A DNA stretch of 64,000 nt from Thermovenabulum gondwanense (GTDB lineage: Bacteria > Bacillota > Thermosediminibacteria > Thermosediminibacterales > Thermosediminibacteraceae): positions 1 to 64,000 of the forward strand of contig NZ_LOHZ01000032.1 of NCBI RefSeq assembly GCF_001601575.1. Direction: 5' to 3'. Shown here piece after piece: positions 35,869 through 45,805 of this stretch. The notes under the pieces are model-generated. The model searched no databases. It had not been told where the DNA came from and saw nothing but the letters and a program-made list of their open reading frames with translations. A program made the translations under genes and the position numbers. Positions within the stretch are counted from its first letter, which is position 1. Every line of letters begins with the position of its first letter.

Positions 35869-38800
35869 TCAAAAAAGACAAATCTGATCAGTTTCCCTTA
35901 AACCACCAAGAACCCCGTTTTTTCTTAATATTTCAATAACATTTTTTGTTACCTTGGCCCTTATTCTAAGATCTTCTATTGATGTGAAAGGAGCTTTTTG
36001 TCTTTCTTCAAAAATGCTTAACGCAGCAGCAATGCCCAGGCCGGGTAGAGCAGTTAAGGGTGGTAAAATACCTTCATCGGTAATAATGAATTTTTTATAA
36101 TGAGAGTTATATAAATCTACGGGTAAAAATTCTATTCCCCTCAGGTACATTTCATTAGCTACTTCTAGAATTGTTAATAAATTCTTTTCCTTTGCTGAAG
36201 CTTCCTTATCCTTACTTTCTATTTCTTTAATAGCTTCCTTTATAGCCCTATGTCCTTTTAAAATTAATTCTCCATCGAAATCATCTGCCCTAACCGTGAA
36301 ATAAGTAGCATAAAAAGCCTTTGGATAGTATACTTTAAAATAAGCAATTCTAAAAGCCATAATTACGTAAGCAACTGCATGTGCTTTTGGAAACATATAT
36401 TTTATTTTCTTGCAGGATTCAATAAACCATGGTTCTACGTTATTTTTTTTCATAATTTCTTCTTCTTCGGGTTTTAATCCCTTTCCCTTTCTTACCCTTT
36501 CCATTATATTAAAGGCGATTTTAGGCTCTACTCCTTTTTCAATAAGATGTAGCATAATATCATCACGGGTAGCAATTACTTCCTTCAAAGTTGCTATTTT
36601 GTTTTTAATTAAATCCTGTGCATTGTTTAACCATACATCAGTCCCATGGGATAAACCGCTGATTCTAACAAGTTCGGAAAAAGTAGTGGGCCTTGTATCT
36701 TCCAGCATCTGTCTTACAAAACGAGTCCCAAATTCCGGCACTCCTAAGGTTCCTACTGTAGTTCCCACATCCTCCGGATTTAATGACAAAGGCTCTAAAC
36801 TGGAAAATATACCCATGGTTTTTTTGTCATCTAAGGGAATTTCTCTTGCGTTTACCCCGGTTTCTTCTTCCAGCAACTTAATCACGGTAGGATCGTCGTG
36901 CCCCAGAAGATCCAATTTTAAAAGCCTTTCACTTATCGAATGATAATCAAAATGGGTAGTTATGACTCCTGATCCCCTGTCATCTGCCGGGTATTGTATG
37001 GGTGTAAACTCATAAATCTCTTTATCTTTGGGAACTACCATTAATCCGCCGGGATGCTGACCCGTTGTTCTTTTTACTCCCGTTATTCCCTGTGCTAACC
37101 TTTTAATTTCACACTCGGGGAGGTTTAATTTATTATCATTTGCATAAGATTTTACGAAACCATAGGCCGTTTTCTCGGCAATAGTAGATATAGTACCTGC
37201 CCTGAAAACGCTATCTTTTCCAAAAAGCTCTTCTGTATACTTGTGAGCTTTACTTTGATATTCCCCTGAAAAGTTAAGATCAATATCCGGTACTTTATCT
37301 CCTTCAAAGCCCATAAAAACTTCAAAGGGAATATTAAATCCGTCTTTTTTCATCTTACTTGAACAATTTGGACATAATTTGTCCGGGAGATCGGGTCCCA
37401 CAATTCCTTCATTGTTCTCTACAAAAATAGTTTTCTTGCATTCGGGGCACAAATAGTGAGGCGGTAAAGGATTTACTTCGGTGATTTCACACATGGTAGC
37501 CACCAGGGAAGATCCAACGGAACCCCTTGAACCTACTAAATAACCGTCGTTCAAAGATTTTTTTACAAGTTTATGAGCAATTAAATAAATTACCGAATAT
37601 CCGTTACTTACTATAGAATTAAGCTCTCTTTCGATTCTTTTTTTAACAATTTCTGGAAGATCCTCTCCGTAAATTTCTTTTGCTCTCTTATAAGTCATAT
37701 TTATTATTTCTTCTTCGGCCCCATCTATTTTAGGGGGATATAGTTCATCGGGAACTGGTTTTAAATTATCTTTTATAAGTTCGGCAATTCTCCTTGGGTT
37801 TTCAATAACTACTTCGTAAGCCGGGCCATCACCCAAGTATTCAGCTTCGGATAACATTTCCTTTGTGGTTTTCAAATATAGCATGGAGCTTTTATCATAA
37901 TCTTGATATCCCTGGGCATGGAGCAGAATCTTTCTATAAATTTCATCTTCCGGATTAATAAAATGGGCATCACTGGTCATAACTACGGGTTTATTTAATT
38001 TCTTTCCAAGGCGGTAAATTTTTTTATTTATTTCTTTCAACGTCTCCTCGCTTTTTACAATACCTCTTTGAACCATGAAGTAATTATTTTTTAAAGGTTG
38101 AATTTCCAGAAAATCATAAAAGGATGCAAGCCTTTCAATATCCTCTTCAGAATGATAATTTAAAATAGCCTGAAAAAGTTCCCCCGATTCACACGCCGAA
38201 CCTATCAAAAGACCTTGTCTCATGGAATTAAGCAGAGATTTGGGTATCCTCGGGTGTCTGTAAAAATAATTTAAGTGAGATATGGAAACCAATTTGTATA
38301 AATTATAAAGCCCCGTTTCATCCTGAGCCAGTATAATCGCATGATAGGAATTTATATTAAAAGGTGTACTTAATGTGTTTAAATCAGAAAGTTTTAATGC
38401 TCCTTTTTCTTTTGCTCTTTTTATTAATTCTATAAATATAAGTGCCAGGGCATTTGCATCATCTGTAGCCCTGTGATGATTTTTTAGCTTAATGTTTAAA
38501 TACTTTGCCACGGTATCCAGCTTATGGTTTTTAATATCATCAAGAACCATAGCTGAAAAAGCAACGGTATCAATAACACTATTTTTAAAGGGAATACCCA
38601 GTTTATAAAAGTCTCTTCTTAAAAATCCAGAGTCAAATTCTGCATTATGAGCTACGAATACAGCATCTTTAATAAAATCTTTAAATAAATCTAAAGCTTC
38701 ATTAAGAGAAGGGGCATTTTCTACCATAGCATTTGTAATCCCTGTTAAGCTGGAAATACTTGATGGGATAGATTTTTTAGGTTTTATAAAAGTATGAAAG

Positions 38801-40107
38801 GTATCGATAATTTCTCCTTTATATATTTTTACAGCACCAATTTCTATTATTTCGTCAGAATCCATTGATAGGCCTGTTGTTTCAATATCAACGGCTACAT
38901 ATATAAAATCATCAATATTTCCTTCCGGTGGAAATGCTATTACTGGAAATTGGTCATCAAAGATATAGGCTTCCATTCCGTAAATAGGCTTTACGCCCGA
39001 ATTTAGAGAAGCTTCGTAAATCTCAGGAAAAGCTTGTACAACCCCGTGGTCTGTAAATGCTATAGCTTTCCAACCCCAACTTTTTACCATTTCTATTACT
39101 TCTTTTGGAGAACAAATCGCATCCATCGATGAAAATTTAGTATGTAAATGAAGCTCAATCCTTTTTTCTTCTGCTTCATCCTTTCTCGAGGGTTTTTCAG
39201 AAAGCTTAATATCATAAGGTATCAATTCGTATTCCTGTGTAAATTTACTTTGTTCCATCCTGCCTCGAATTTTTAAATATCGTCCTTCTTCTAAATAATT
39301 AATTAATTCCTTTTTATCTTTTTTTAAAAATAATTTTACCGGTAAAGAAGCCGTATTATCCGTAATTGCGAAAGTTACAAGCAATCCTTCATTTTTCAGT
39401 TCTTTTACTTGTACATCAAATATTTTCCCTAATATTACTATTTCTTTCTCTTCACCGGAAATTGAATTGATATTAATTGGTGGTTGTTCAAAGTCTTTCC
39501 CCAAAATAACATCTATCTGTTTTTCATGTATTTTATCTTTTTCACAATTTAAATCCATTAAGATAGATTCAACAATTTTTCTTTCCTCTTCTTCGAAATC
39601 ATAATATTCAACTTCTAACTTTTCTTTAAATTCTACATTGATTTCAATACCGAAAGTAAGAAAAAATTTTTCGATAAAATCCTTTGCTCTTTTTTTTTCT
39701 AAATACTTGTTACCATTTTTTTCAACTATGATCTCCAGTACTCCATTTTTATATTCCCAATTTGTATTTATTAAAAATATTCTTGTGGAAGGATATTTCT
39801 TAAAAAGCTCTTCTTTGCAAGTTTCCCAATTCTCTTGTATTATTTCTATTGCAACCTTTTTATCATAGTCTTTTGATTTTTCTATAAAATTTAAGTTTAT
39901 ATTTGCATCATAACCAATTTTTTGTTTAATATCTCTTGTAATTTTATTAATTAACTCTTCTTTTATAGGATCTATGCATTCCAGATATATTTCAACGCTT
40001 TTTTGTTTTTTATTTATTTCTACTTTTTTTACAATTGTATTTTTTATAATTAAAATTTCTTTATCATTATAATTTGGTAAAGAAACAATTTTAAATAGAT
40101 TTAACAT
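35869..40107 (-). CDS. polC: DNA polymerase III PolC-type alpha subunit
   Basis: This replicative polymerase of about 1412 residues has an integral proofreading exonuclease. In order: N-terminal domain, OB fold (about 230-310), PHP domain beginning RIELHLHTKFSSMDA, a DEDD exonuclease inserted in the PHP domain (YVAVDIETTGLSMDSDEI, and HNAEFDSGFLRRDF), a zinc module (CPECKK and CPNCSS), the palm with catalytic aspartates in VPDIDLNFSGEYQ, and a terminal helix-hairpin-helix (LPGLGIAAALSIFEE). The start is ATG 40105-40107, seven bases after GGAGG, not the longer open frame. The gene order frr to polC is the usual Firmicute one. Confidence 0.97.
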   Translation of the reverse strand: MLNLFKIVSLPNYNDKEILIIKNTIVKKVEINKKQKSVEIYLECIDPIKEELINKITRDIKQKIGYDANINLNFIEKSKDYDKKVAIEIIQENWETCKEELFKKYPSTRIFLINTNWEYKNGVLEIIVEKNGNKYLEKKRAKDFIEKFFLTFGIEINVEFKEKLEVEYYDFEEEERKIVESILMDLNCEKDKIHEKQIDVILGKDFEQPPININSISGEEKEIVILGKIFDVQVKELKNEGLLVTFAITDNTASLPVKLFLKKDKKELINYLEEGRYLKIRGRMEQSKFTQEYELIPYDIKLSEKPSRKDEAEEKRIELHLHTKFSSMDAICSPKEVIEMVKSWGWKAIAFTDHGVVQAFPEIYEASLNSGVKPIYGMEAYIFDDQFPVIAFPPEGNIDDFIYVAVDIETTGLSMDSDEIIEIGAVKIYKGEIIDTFHTFIKPKKSIPSSISSLTGITNAMVENAPSLNEALDLFKDFIKDAVFVAHNAEFDSGFLRRDFYKLGIPFKNSVIDTVAFSAMVLDDIKNHKLDTVAKYLNIKLKNHHRATDDANALALIFIELIKRAKEKGALKLSDLNTLSTPFNINSYHAIILAQDETGLYNLYKLVSISHLNYFYRHPRIPKSLLNSMRQGLLIGSACESGELFQAILNYHSEEDIERLASFYDFLEIQPLKNNYFMVQRGIVKSEETLKEINKKIYRLGKKLNKPVVMTSDAHFINPEDEIYRKILLHAQGYQDYDKSSMLYLKTTKEMLSEAEYLGDGPAYEVVIENPRRIAELIKDNLKPVPDELYPPKIDGAEEEIINMTYKRAKEIYGEDLPEIVKKRIERELNSIVSNGYSVIYLIAHKLVKKSLNDGYLVGSRGSVGSSLVATMCEITEVNPLPPHYLCPECKKTIFVENNEGIVGPDLPDKLCPNCSSKMKKDGFNIPFEVFMGFEGDKVPDIDLNFSGEYQSKAHKYTEELFGKDSVFRAGTISTIAEKTAYGFVKSYANDNKLNLPECEIKRLAQGITGVKRTTGQHPGGLMVVPKDKEIYEFTPIQYPADDRGSGVITTHFDYHSISERLLKLDLLGHDDPTVIKLLEEETGVNAREIPLDDKKTMGIFSSLEPLSLNPEDVGTTVGTLGVPEFGTRFVRQMLEDTRPTTFSELVRISGLSHGTDVWLNNAQDLIKNKIATLKEVIATRDDIMLHLIEKGVEPKIAFNIMERVRKGKGLKPEEEEIMKKNNVEPWFIESCKKIKYMFPKAHAVAYVIMAFRIAYFKVYYPKAFYATYFTVRADDFDGELILKGHRAIKEAIKEIESKDKEASAKEKNLLTILEVANEMYLRGIEFLPVDLYNSHYKKFIITDEGILPPLTALPGLGIAAALSIFEERQKAPFTSIEDLRIRAKVTKNVIEILRKNGVLGGLRETDQICLF

Positions 40108-40126
40108 AATGCTTCCTCCGGCTAAA

Positions 40127-40786
40127 TTAAATATCAATACATTGAACACCTTCAATAGCTGATAATTTCATTATAATATCCTCTATTTTTACATTTGATG
40201 GTAACCTGACAGTAAGATTAATATTTACTCTACCCTCATCTAAATTTTCCATTTTGACATTTCTTATACTTATTCCGTATTCTCCCAAAACAGTACCAAT
40301 TTTCCCCAATTGTCCCGGTTTATCCGAAACAGTGACATATATGTTATAAAGTAGCCTGCGATTAATGAATACCGCTTCTATTCTGGAAAGAGAAATCAGT
40401 GTAATAAAAGTAAAAATAGTAGCAATAATTGCAGCAGAATAAAAACCGCAACCTATAGCAAGTCCGATGGAAGCTACAGTCCACAGGCTGGCAGCCGTGG
40501 TTAAACCCTTAACAGTAGGTCCTACTCTTATAATTGTTCCGGCACCCAGGAATCCTATACCACTTACTACCTGTGCTGCAATTCTTGAAGGGTCTGTAGA
40601 GGTAAAAGCTCTAAATTTTTCAAATACAAATATTGAAACCAGCATTGTCAAAGTCGAACCTACGCAGACAAGTACATGTGTTCTAAAGCCGGCTGGCCTA
40701 TTTACACTCTCCCTTTCAATTCCTATGATTCCTCCAAGAATTATCGATAAAAGGAGACGAGTCACCACTTCACTTTGAGTAATCAT
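40127..40786 (-). CDS. MgtC/SapB-family membrane protein
   Basis: This 219-residue protein starts with four to five membrane helices (from about residue 8 to 125) containing LGGIIGIERESVNRPAGFRT (about 17-36), GSTLTMLVS and IAAQVVSGIGFLGAGTI (about 67-83), all MgtC signatures. The C-terminal cytoplasmic part (about 145-219, with SDKPGQLGKIGTVLGEYGIS) is an ACT-like domain. MgtC proteins affect Mg adaptation and P-type ATPases; the exact role in Firmicutes is unclear. It is immediately downstream of the glycosyltransferase (no gap). Confidence 0.92.
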   Translation of the reverse strand: MITQSEVVTRLLLSIILGGIIGIERESVNRPAGFRTHVLVCVGSTLTMLVSIFVFEKFRAFTSTDPSRIAAQVVSGIGFLGAGTIIRVGPTVKGLTTAASLWTVASIGLAIGCGFYSAAIIATIFTFITLISLSRIEAVFINRRLLYNIYVTVSDKPGQLGKIGTVLGEYGISIRNVKMENLDEGRVNINLTVRLPSNVKIEDIIMKLSAIEGVQCIDI

Positions 40787-41431
40787 TTAATACACCCCGA
40801 ATCTAAGTTTTAAAAATACCCTTAATATATCATAGTACATTTTCAAACGAGCAATACTCCCTTTAAAAAATCCCCTTTTTTCTTCCTTCATTACATGGGT
40901 TAAATCGTATAAATCTACCATCTTTACTTTAAATCCTTCTTTTTTCGATAAGATTGTTAACGCCATTTCTAAACCGTAATTATCAGCAGGATAAGTTATC
41001 AATTTTTCCATTACCTCTCTTTTCAAAGCCCTTTGTCCCGATAGAAAAGGTGTTATTTTTTGCGCTAAATCAGTGGCTCCTCTCCCGTTTTTAAAAATTC
41101 CAATACTCATATCTGCTTCCATTTTTTTTACCGGTTCAATTAATTTTTCGATATGCTCTTTTTTTAAGCCTACCAGATCTGCATCTAACATTAAAATAAT
41201 TTCCGATTTAGAACATTTATACCCTTCTAAAATAGCCGAAAATTTACCTTTGTTTTCTTTTATGTCTATTACCTTAACTCCCAGGTTTCTTCCTACTTGT
41301 GAAGTATTGTCAGTAGAACCATCACTAACTAAAATAATTTCATCGCACAAACCGCTTTCTTTAATCGTTTTTAAAACCGATCCTACCGTACGTTCTTCAT
41401 TATATGCTGGAATTAAAGCTGCCACTGACAT
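40787..41431 (-). CDS. Family 2 glycosyltransferase
   Basis: This 214-residue GT-A-fold enzyme opens with VAALIPAYNEERTVGSVLKT (residues 3-22), then EIILVSDGSTDNTSQVGR (about 31-48), and the metal-binding motif ILMLDADLVG (about 79-88). It has no membrane helix, unlike dolichol-phosphate mannose synthase fusions, and ends with an amphipathic segment. Sugar donor and acceptor are unknown; similar short enzymes act on polyprenyl or diacylglycerol acceptors. It is followed without a gap by the MgtC-like gene. Confidence 0.88.
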   Translation of the reverse strand: MSVAALIPAYNEERTVGSVLKTIKESGLCDEIILVSDGSTDNTSQVGRNLGVKVIDIKENKGKFSAILEGYKCSKSEIILMLDADLVGLKKEHIEKLIEPVKKMEADMSIGIFKNGRGATDLAQKITPFLSGQRALKREVMEKLITYPADNYGLEMALTILSKKEGFKVKMVDLYDLTHVMKEEKRGFFKGSIARLKMYYDILRVFLKLRFGVY

Positions 41432-41495
41432 GGTACCCTCTCCTTTTATCCATAATTTACATTAAGAAAAATCTAAATCAAGCAAAAAAAATTTA

Positions 41496-42953
41496 TCACA
41501 GAGAATTAAAAAATTCAATATTAATATTATTTAATTCTATTTCAAAGGACTTACCAGTTTTTCTTTCTTTTATTTCAACTTTTCCTTCTTTAATAAATTT
41601 ATTTCCAATTATTATTTTATACGGTATACCCAGCAAATCTGCATCCTTGAATTTAACCCCCGGGCTTTCTTCCCTATCGTCAATAATGATATCCACATAC
41701 TTTATTAATTTTTCATAAATTTCCTTTGATGCATTAAGAATAGACTCATTTTTTACATTTATTGGGATAATATAGCAGAGAACCGGAGAAAACTCCGGGG
41801 TAAATATCAATCCTTCAGAATCCCTATTTTTTTCAGAAATTAAATAAAAGAGATTAAATAAATCTATTTTCATTGAATTAAAGGTTATATTATTTTCCTT
41901 GGATGTCGCAAATTCTGCAACTATTTGACCCTCAATTATTTCCATTGGTCTGTTGCAAACAGGGCAAGGGTCACCATCTTTATTTTCTTTAATGTCGCAA
42001 AGGATATCAATCTTTATATCTTTTTCCGGAATAACGTCTATTAAATGATAATCTTCTTCATTTGCACCTACTACTGCTTCCTGTATGTCAATAATATCCT
42101 TATCGGCTATTACTTTCAAGTCAAGCCCAATAGGACCAGCAAATCCCATTTTGGTATTGGTAAAATTTATTATTTCTTCTTCATTGGCCAAAGCAACTTT
42201 GATGGCACCTAACACCCTTTTTAACTTTTCTTCATTAATATTCCTTGAACCTTTTACAAGAGCAGCTATGTATTCTTCTTTATTATTATTATAATTAACT
42301 TTATAAATCATTGTTTTGATAGTTTTTTCTGGAGAAATATTTAAAAAGCTACAAAGTTCTGGAATGGTCTTAATACCGGGTGTATAAACCTTTTTCATGC
42401 TTTCATTTTTTTTAAGATTTTTAGGCTCAATTTCTTTTTTATAACTTATATAATTTAAGGAGTATGAATTTGAGCACCCCGGACAATGCAAAAAAGCAAA
42501 ATCTCCTTTTTCCGAGGAAAAAGAATAGATTATTTTTTCATCACTTTCTGCTACGCTAAAATAATTTTGTTTGATACCTTTTTGCATAAGATAATCCAAA
42601 ATTTCACTTAATATTTTGAGCAATTTTGGAGTATTGTTTGTGATTTCATAGGAATAGAGGGTAAAATCGTTTAAAGAATAAAAGTATAAAGGAAGGATTT
42701 TTTCATTGTAGATTTCTCTTTTTATATCTTCTACGGAAGGTTTAAACTGATGTATTTTTTTAAAATTTTCGGCTTCGATTCTACTTATAATTACTTCTTT
42801 TATTTTATCCAAAATTTTTACACCCAGGGAATAAAAGGTCAGGGTTTCCCCTGACCTTAGTAATCCGCTTTTATACAAGAGTTTTTCGGTATCGTATTTT
42901 AAACCGGCAGGGATATTAAATGTGCTCTTTGGGAAAATTTCGGTAGCTTTCAT
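41496..42953 (-). CDS. Degenerate bacterial-type ProRS paralogue retaining the INS editing domain
   Basis: This 485-residue protein is homologous to bacterial (type 1) prolyl-tRNA synthetase, normally about 570. The N-terminus aligns (LLYKSGLLRSGETLTFYSLGV), but the TxE motif and the FRDE motif-2 segment are missing: LPLYFYSLND runs straight into unrelated residues. Motif 3, normally a GIGxTR stretch, is replaced near residues 359-372. In contrast the editing INS (YbaK-like) domain, about 190-340, is well kept, with IYKV at 216-219 (the lysine used for Ala-tRNA editing) and GFAGPIGL (270-277). The CPGC/CPVC pair and the anticodon domain IDDREESPGVKF are kept too. It lies 17 bases after proS. 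I infer trans-editing of mischarged tRNA-Pro. Confidence 0.8.
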   Translation of the reverse strand: MKATEIFPKSTFNIPAGLKYDTEKLLYKSGLLRSGETLTFYSLGVKILDKIKEVIISRIEAENFKKIHQFKPSVEDIKREIYNEKILPLYFYSLNDFTLYSYEITNNTPKLLKILSEILDYLMQKGIKQNYFSVAESDEKIIYSFSSEKGDFAFLHCPGCSNSYSLNYISYKKEIEPKNLKKNESMKKVYTPGIKTIPELCSFLNISPEKTIKTMIYKVNYNNNKEEYIAALVKGSRNINEEKLKRVLGAIKVALANEEEIINFTNTKMGFAGPIGLDLKVIADKDIIDIQEAVVGANEEDYHLIDVIPEKDIKIDILCDIKENKDGDPCPVCNRPMEIIEGQIVAEFATSKENNITFNSMKIDLFNLFYLISEKNRDSEGLIFTPEFSPVLCYIIPINVKNESILNASKEIYEKLIKYVDIIIDDREESPGVKFKDADLLGIPYKIIIGNKFIKEGKVEIKERKTGKSFEIELNNINIEFFNSL

Positions 42954-42970
42954 TCTCCTTTCACCTCGAA

Positions 42971-44407
42971 TTAATAGGATTTTGCAAAATAAACCATTTT
43001 TTGTGCTTCCTTTCCACACACTACGCATTTATCAGATAATTTTTCCTGTTCAAAAGGTATGCAACGGAGTGTGGCTCCTGTCTGTTCTTTAATGTGTTTT
43101 TCGCAATCGCCATTGCCACACCACATTGCCTTGACAAACCCTCTATAATTTTCAATTATATTTTTTAATTCCTCAAAGTTTAAAGCTACCCTTGTGTTTT
43201 CTTCCCTGAATTTTTGGGCTTGTTCAAACATATTTTTTTGAATATCATTCAGCAGATTTTTTATATATTCCACGGCATTTTCCTCGGCAACAATATTCTT
43301 TTCGAAAGTATCTCTCCTGACAACCACTACCTGTTTATTTTCAATATCCTTAGGACCTATTTCTAACCTGATAGGTACTCCCTTCATCTCCCATTCGTTA
43401 AATTTCCATCCCGGCGTATATTCATCTCTATCATCAAGTTCAACCCGGAATTCGTTCTTTAATAGTTCGTATATTTCCTTTGCTTTATTCAAAACTAAAT
43501 CTTTCTTTTGACCAAAAATGGGAACTATTATGACTTGAATTGGCGCTATCTTGGGCGGTAATTTTAATCCACGGTCATCGCCATGAGTCATTATAATCGC
43601 ACCTATTAATCTCGTAGATACACCCCAGGAGGTTTGCCATACGTATTTCAGCTGCCCGTCCTGGTCTAAAAATTGTATGTCAAAAACTTTTGAAAAATGC
43701 TGCCCCAAATTGTGCGAAGTACCTGCCTGCAATGCCCTCCCATCGCTCATCAAGGCTTCAATTGTATAGGTTCTCAGAGCACCAGCGAATTTTTCATTTT
43801 CTGATTTTCTTCCTTTAATTACCGGTATGGAAAGTTCCGATTCCACAAAGTCTCTGTATACTTCCAGCATCCGTAAAGTCTCTTCTTCTGCATCTTCTTC
43901 GGTTCGGTGGGCTGTATGACCTTCCTGCCATAAGAATTCAGCAGTTCTTAAAAAGGGTTTAGTACTTTTTTCCCATCTTACTACATTACACCACTGATTA
44001 ATCAGTACAGGCAAATCTCTATAAGATTTTATCCATTTTGCATACATGCTACAAATAATAGTTTCCGAAGTAGGTCTTACGGCAATTCTTTCCGCCAGTT
44101 CTTCCTGCCCACCATGAGTTACCCATGCAACTTCGGGGGCAAAACCTTCCACGTGTTCTGCTTCTTTTTTAAGTAATGATTCGGGTATAAAAACAGGGAA
44201 ATATGCATTTTTATGTCCGGTATCTTTAAAACGCTTATCCAAAAGTTTTTGTATGTTTTCCCATATTGCATATCCATAGGGCCTTATTACCATACAGCCC
44301 CTAACGGGTGAATAATCAGCAAGTTCTCCTTTCAAAATTACATCTACATACCATTGAGCAAAATCTTCACTGCGCGGGGTAATTTCTTTCACAAATTTTT
44401 CTTCCAT
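42971..44407 (-). CDS. proS: Prolyl-tRNA synthetase, archaeal/eukaryal type (type 3)
   Basis: This 478-residue class II synthetase charges tRNA-Pro. It shows the TxE motif [17 protein letters not shown] (about residues 111-127), motif 2 [20 protein letters not shown] (about 146-165), the [15 protein letters not shown] block, motif 3 in [20 protein letters not shown] (about 262-281), the anticodon domain [18 protein letters not shown], and a C-terminal zinc-type domain with CGNGDCEKH and CVVCGKEA, ending in Tyr. It lacks the INS editing domain of bacterial ProRS. It is preceded by a T-box and followed by the degenerate paralogue that carries INS. Confidence 0.95.
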   Translation of the reverse strand: MEEKFVKEITPRSEDFAQWYVDVILKGELADYSPVRGCMVIRPYGYAIWENIQKLLDKRFKDTGHKNAYFPVFIPESLLKKEAEHVEGFAPEVAWVTHGGQEELAERIAVRPTSETIICSMYAKWIKSYRDLPVLINQWCNVVRWEKSTKPFLRTAEFLWQEGHTAHRTEEDAEEETLRMLEVYRDFVESELSIPVIKGRKSENEKFAGALRTYTIEALMSDGRALQAGTSHNLGQHFSKVFDIQFLDQDGQLKYVWQTSWGVSTRLIGAIIMTHGDDRGLKLPPKIAPIQVIIVPIFGQKKDLVLNKAKEIYELLKNEFRVELDDRDEYTPGWKFNEWEMKGVPIRLEIGPKDIENKQVVVVRRDTFEKNIVAEENAVEYIKNLLNDIQKNMFEQAQKFREENTRVALNFEELKNIIENYRGFVKAMWCGNGDCEKHIKEQTGATLRCIPFEQEKLSDKCVVCGKEAQKMVYFAKSY

Positions 44408-44435
44408 AATAATACCTCCTTCATAAAATTAAAAA

Positions 44436-44639
44436 ACCTTCGCCTGAAGGGGCGAAGGTTATTCGCGGTACCACCCTATTTGGTACTCATTCGAGATAAC
44501 GGCATTTGCCGGCAAAAGCAGCTCGGGAGGTGGGTTCGAAAGTCCCTTGCGGCGACCCTTTCAGCCTATGGGGTGCGCTCTCTTTTTCGCAGGTAAACTT
44601 TCTATTAGCCTCCGTCATTACCTTTAAATTTTTAATTTG
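44436..44639 (-). promoter_or_regulatory. Proline T-box riboswitch with terminator
   Basis: The minus strand holds the T-box sequence AGGGTGGTACCGCG (44464-44477), whose TGGT bulge fits the ACCA end of tRNA. It is followed by a strong terminator, AACCTTCGCC / GGCGAAGGTT plus T6 (about 44436-44461). Upstream, stem I ends around GGGACTTTCGAACCCACC, in which CCC (a Pro codon) followed by A is the likely specifier. Uncharged tRNA-Pro would favour the antiterminator and raise expression of proS and the paralogue. Confidence 0.92.
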
Positions 44640-44645
44640 TATTTT

Positions 44646-44674
44646 ATTTTATTAAAATTTTACATATTTGTCAA
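44646..44674 (-). promoter_or_regulatory. Sigma-A promoter of the proS T-box transcript
   Basis: A perfect TTGACA (44669-44674), a 17-base spacer and TAAAAT (44646-44651). The -35 box overlaps the end of ispG. Confidence 0.8.
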
Positions 44675-45756
44675 ATACTTTTACTCTTCTTTAATAACTC
44701 TTTAATTTCTTGTATTAATACTTCCACTGCCTCATTCTCTCCCACGGTTCTCTCAATCTTTCCTTTCTTAAATAAAACAAAACTTTTATTTCCTCCTGCT
44801 AATCCAATGTCTGCTTCCTTAGCTTCCCCGGGTCCGTTTACAGCACATCCCATGACCGCCACTTTTAAAGGTTCTTTTATATTAGAAAGCCTTTGTTCTA
44901 TCTCTTTTGCTATCGATATTAAATTTACATTACATCTTGCACAAGTCGGACATGAAATAAGATCGATCCCTGATTTTTTTAAATTAAGGCTTTTTAAAAG
45001 CTCAATACCCACCTTTACTTCTTCTACCGGATCCCCGGTAATAGAAACCCGTATGGTATCTCCAATTCCCTTATATAGAAGGGTTCCAATACCGACCGAG
45101 GACTTCACTGTTGACTTTATCAATGTCCCAGCCTCAGTAACACCTAAATGTAAAGGATAATTTACCTTTTGAGAAATAAGTTCATAAGCTTTTATTGTTG
45201 TTATAACGTCCGAAGATTTAATCGAGACAACTATATCTTGAAAATCCAGATCCTCTAAAATATTAATTTCTTCTAAAGCGCTTTCTACAAGAGCTTCAGC
45301 GGTGGGCATTCCATATTTATTCAGGAGCTCTTTTTTTAAAGACCCTGAATTTACTCCAACTCTTAAAGGTAAACCATAATATTTAAGTGCTTTAACCACT
45401 TCTATTAATTTTTGCCTGTCACCTATATTCCCCGGATTTATCCTTATTTTATCCGCACCGTTTTTAACTGACTCTATTGCTAACCTGTAATCGAACTGTA
45501 TATCTGCCACAATTGGAATATGTATATTCTTTTTTATCGATTTTATCGCTTCAGCTGATTCTATATTGGTAACTGCCACTCTTATTATATCGCATCCACA
45601 TTCCTCCAATTTCAAGATCTGTTCTACCGTAGATTTTATATCTTCAGTTTTGGTGTTGGTCATTGACTGAACTGTAATCGGAGCGTCACCGCCTATATAA
45701 ATGGTCCCCACTCTGATTTTTTTTGTTAACTTTCTCTTAATTACTTCTCCATTCAT
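44671..45756 (-). CDS. ispG: 4-hydroxy-3-methylbut-2-enyl diphosphate synthase
   Basis: This iron-sulfur enzyme of the MEP isoprenoid pathway has about 361 residues. It shows the opening KKIRVGTIYIGGDAPITVQS, TNTKTEDIKSTVEQILKLEE, the cluster motif CPTCARCNVNL (about 269-279) and CAVNGPGEAKEADIGLAGG (about 304-322). ATG 45754-45756 is used since GAGG is about 10 bases upstream; an earlier ATG abuts the binding site. It follows rseP. It needs MEP made by Dxr, whose gene is not in its usual place in this cluster. Confidence 0.95.
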   Translation of the reverse strand: MNGEVIKRKLTKKIRVGTIYIGGDAPITVQSMTNTKTEDIKSTVEQILKLEECGCDIIRVAVTNIESAEAIKSIKKNIHIPIVADIQFDYRLAIESVKNGADKIRINPGNIGDRQKLIEVVKALKYYGLPLRVGVNSGSLKKELLNKYGMPTAEALVESALEEINILEDLDFQDIVVSIKSSDVITTIKAYELISQKVNYPLHLGVTEAGTLIKSTVKSSVGIGTLLYKGIGDTIRVSITGDPVEEVKVGIELLKSLNLKKSGIDLISCPTCARCNVNLISIAKEIEQRLSNIKEPLKVAVMGCAVNGPGEAKEADIGLAGGNKSFVLFKKGKIERTVGENEAVEVLIQEIKELLKKSKSI

Positions 45757-45805
45757 TTTTATCATTCCTCAAATTCTGACCTTAAAATGTTATTCTCAGT
45801 ATTTT

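Noticed and set aside
36410-36943. Long plus-strand open frame (177 codons) opposite polC
   Set aside because: It lies wholly antisense to a strongly conserved gene, shows no family motif and has no ribosome binding site; other plus-strand frames in the window look the same.
40108-40155. PolC starting at the longer open frame (1428 residues)
   Set aside because: The first 16 codons overlap the end of the MgtC gene and lack a binding site; ATG 40105-40107 has GGAGG seven bases upstream.
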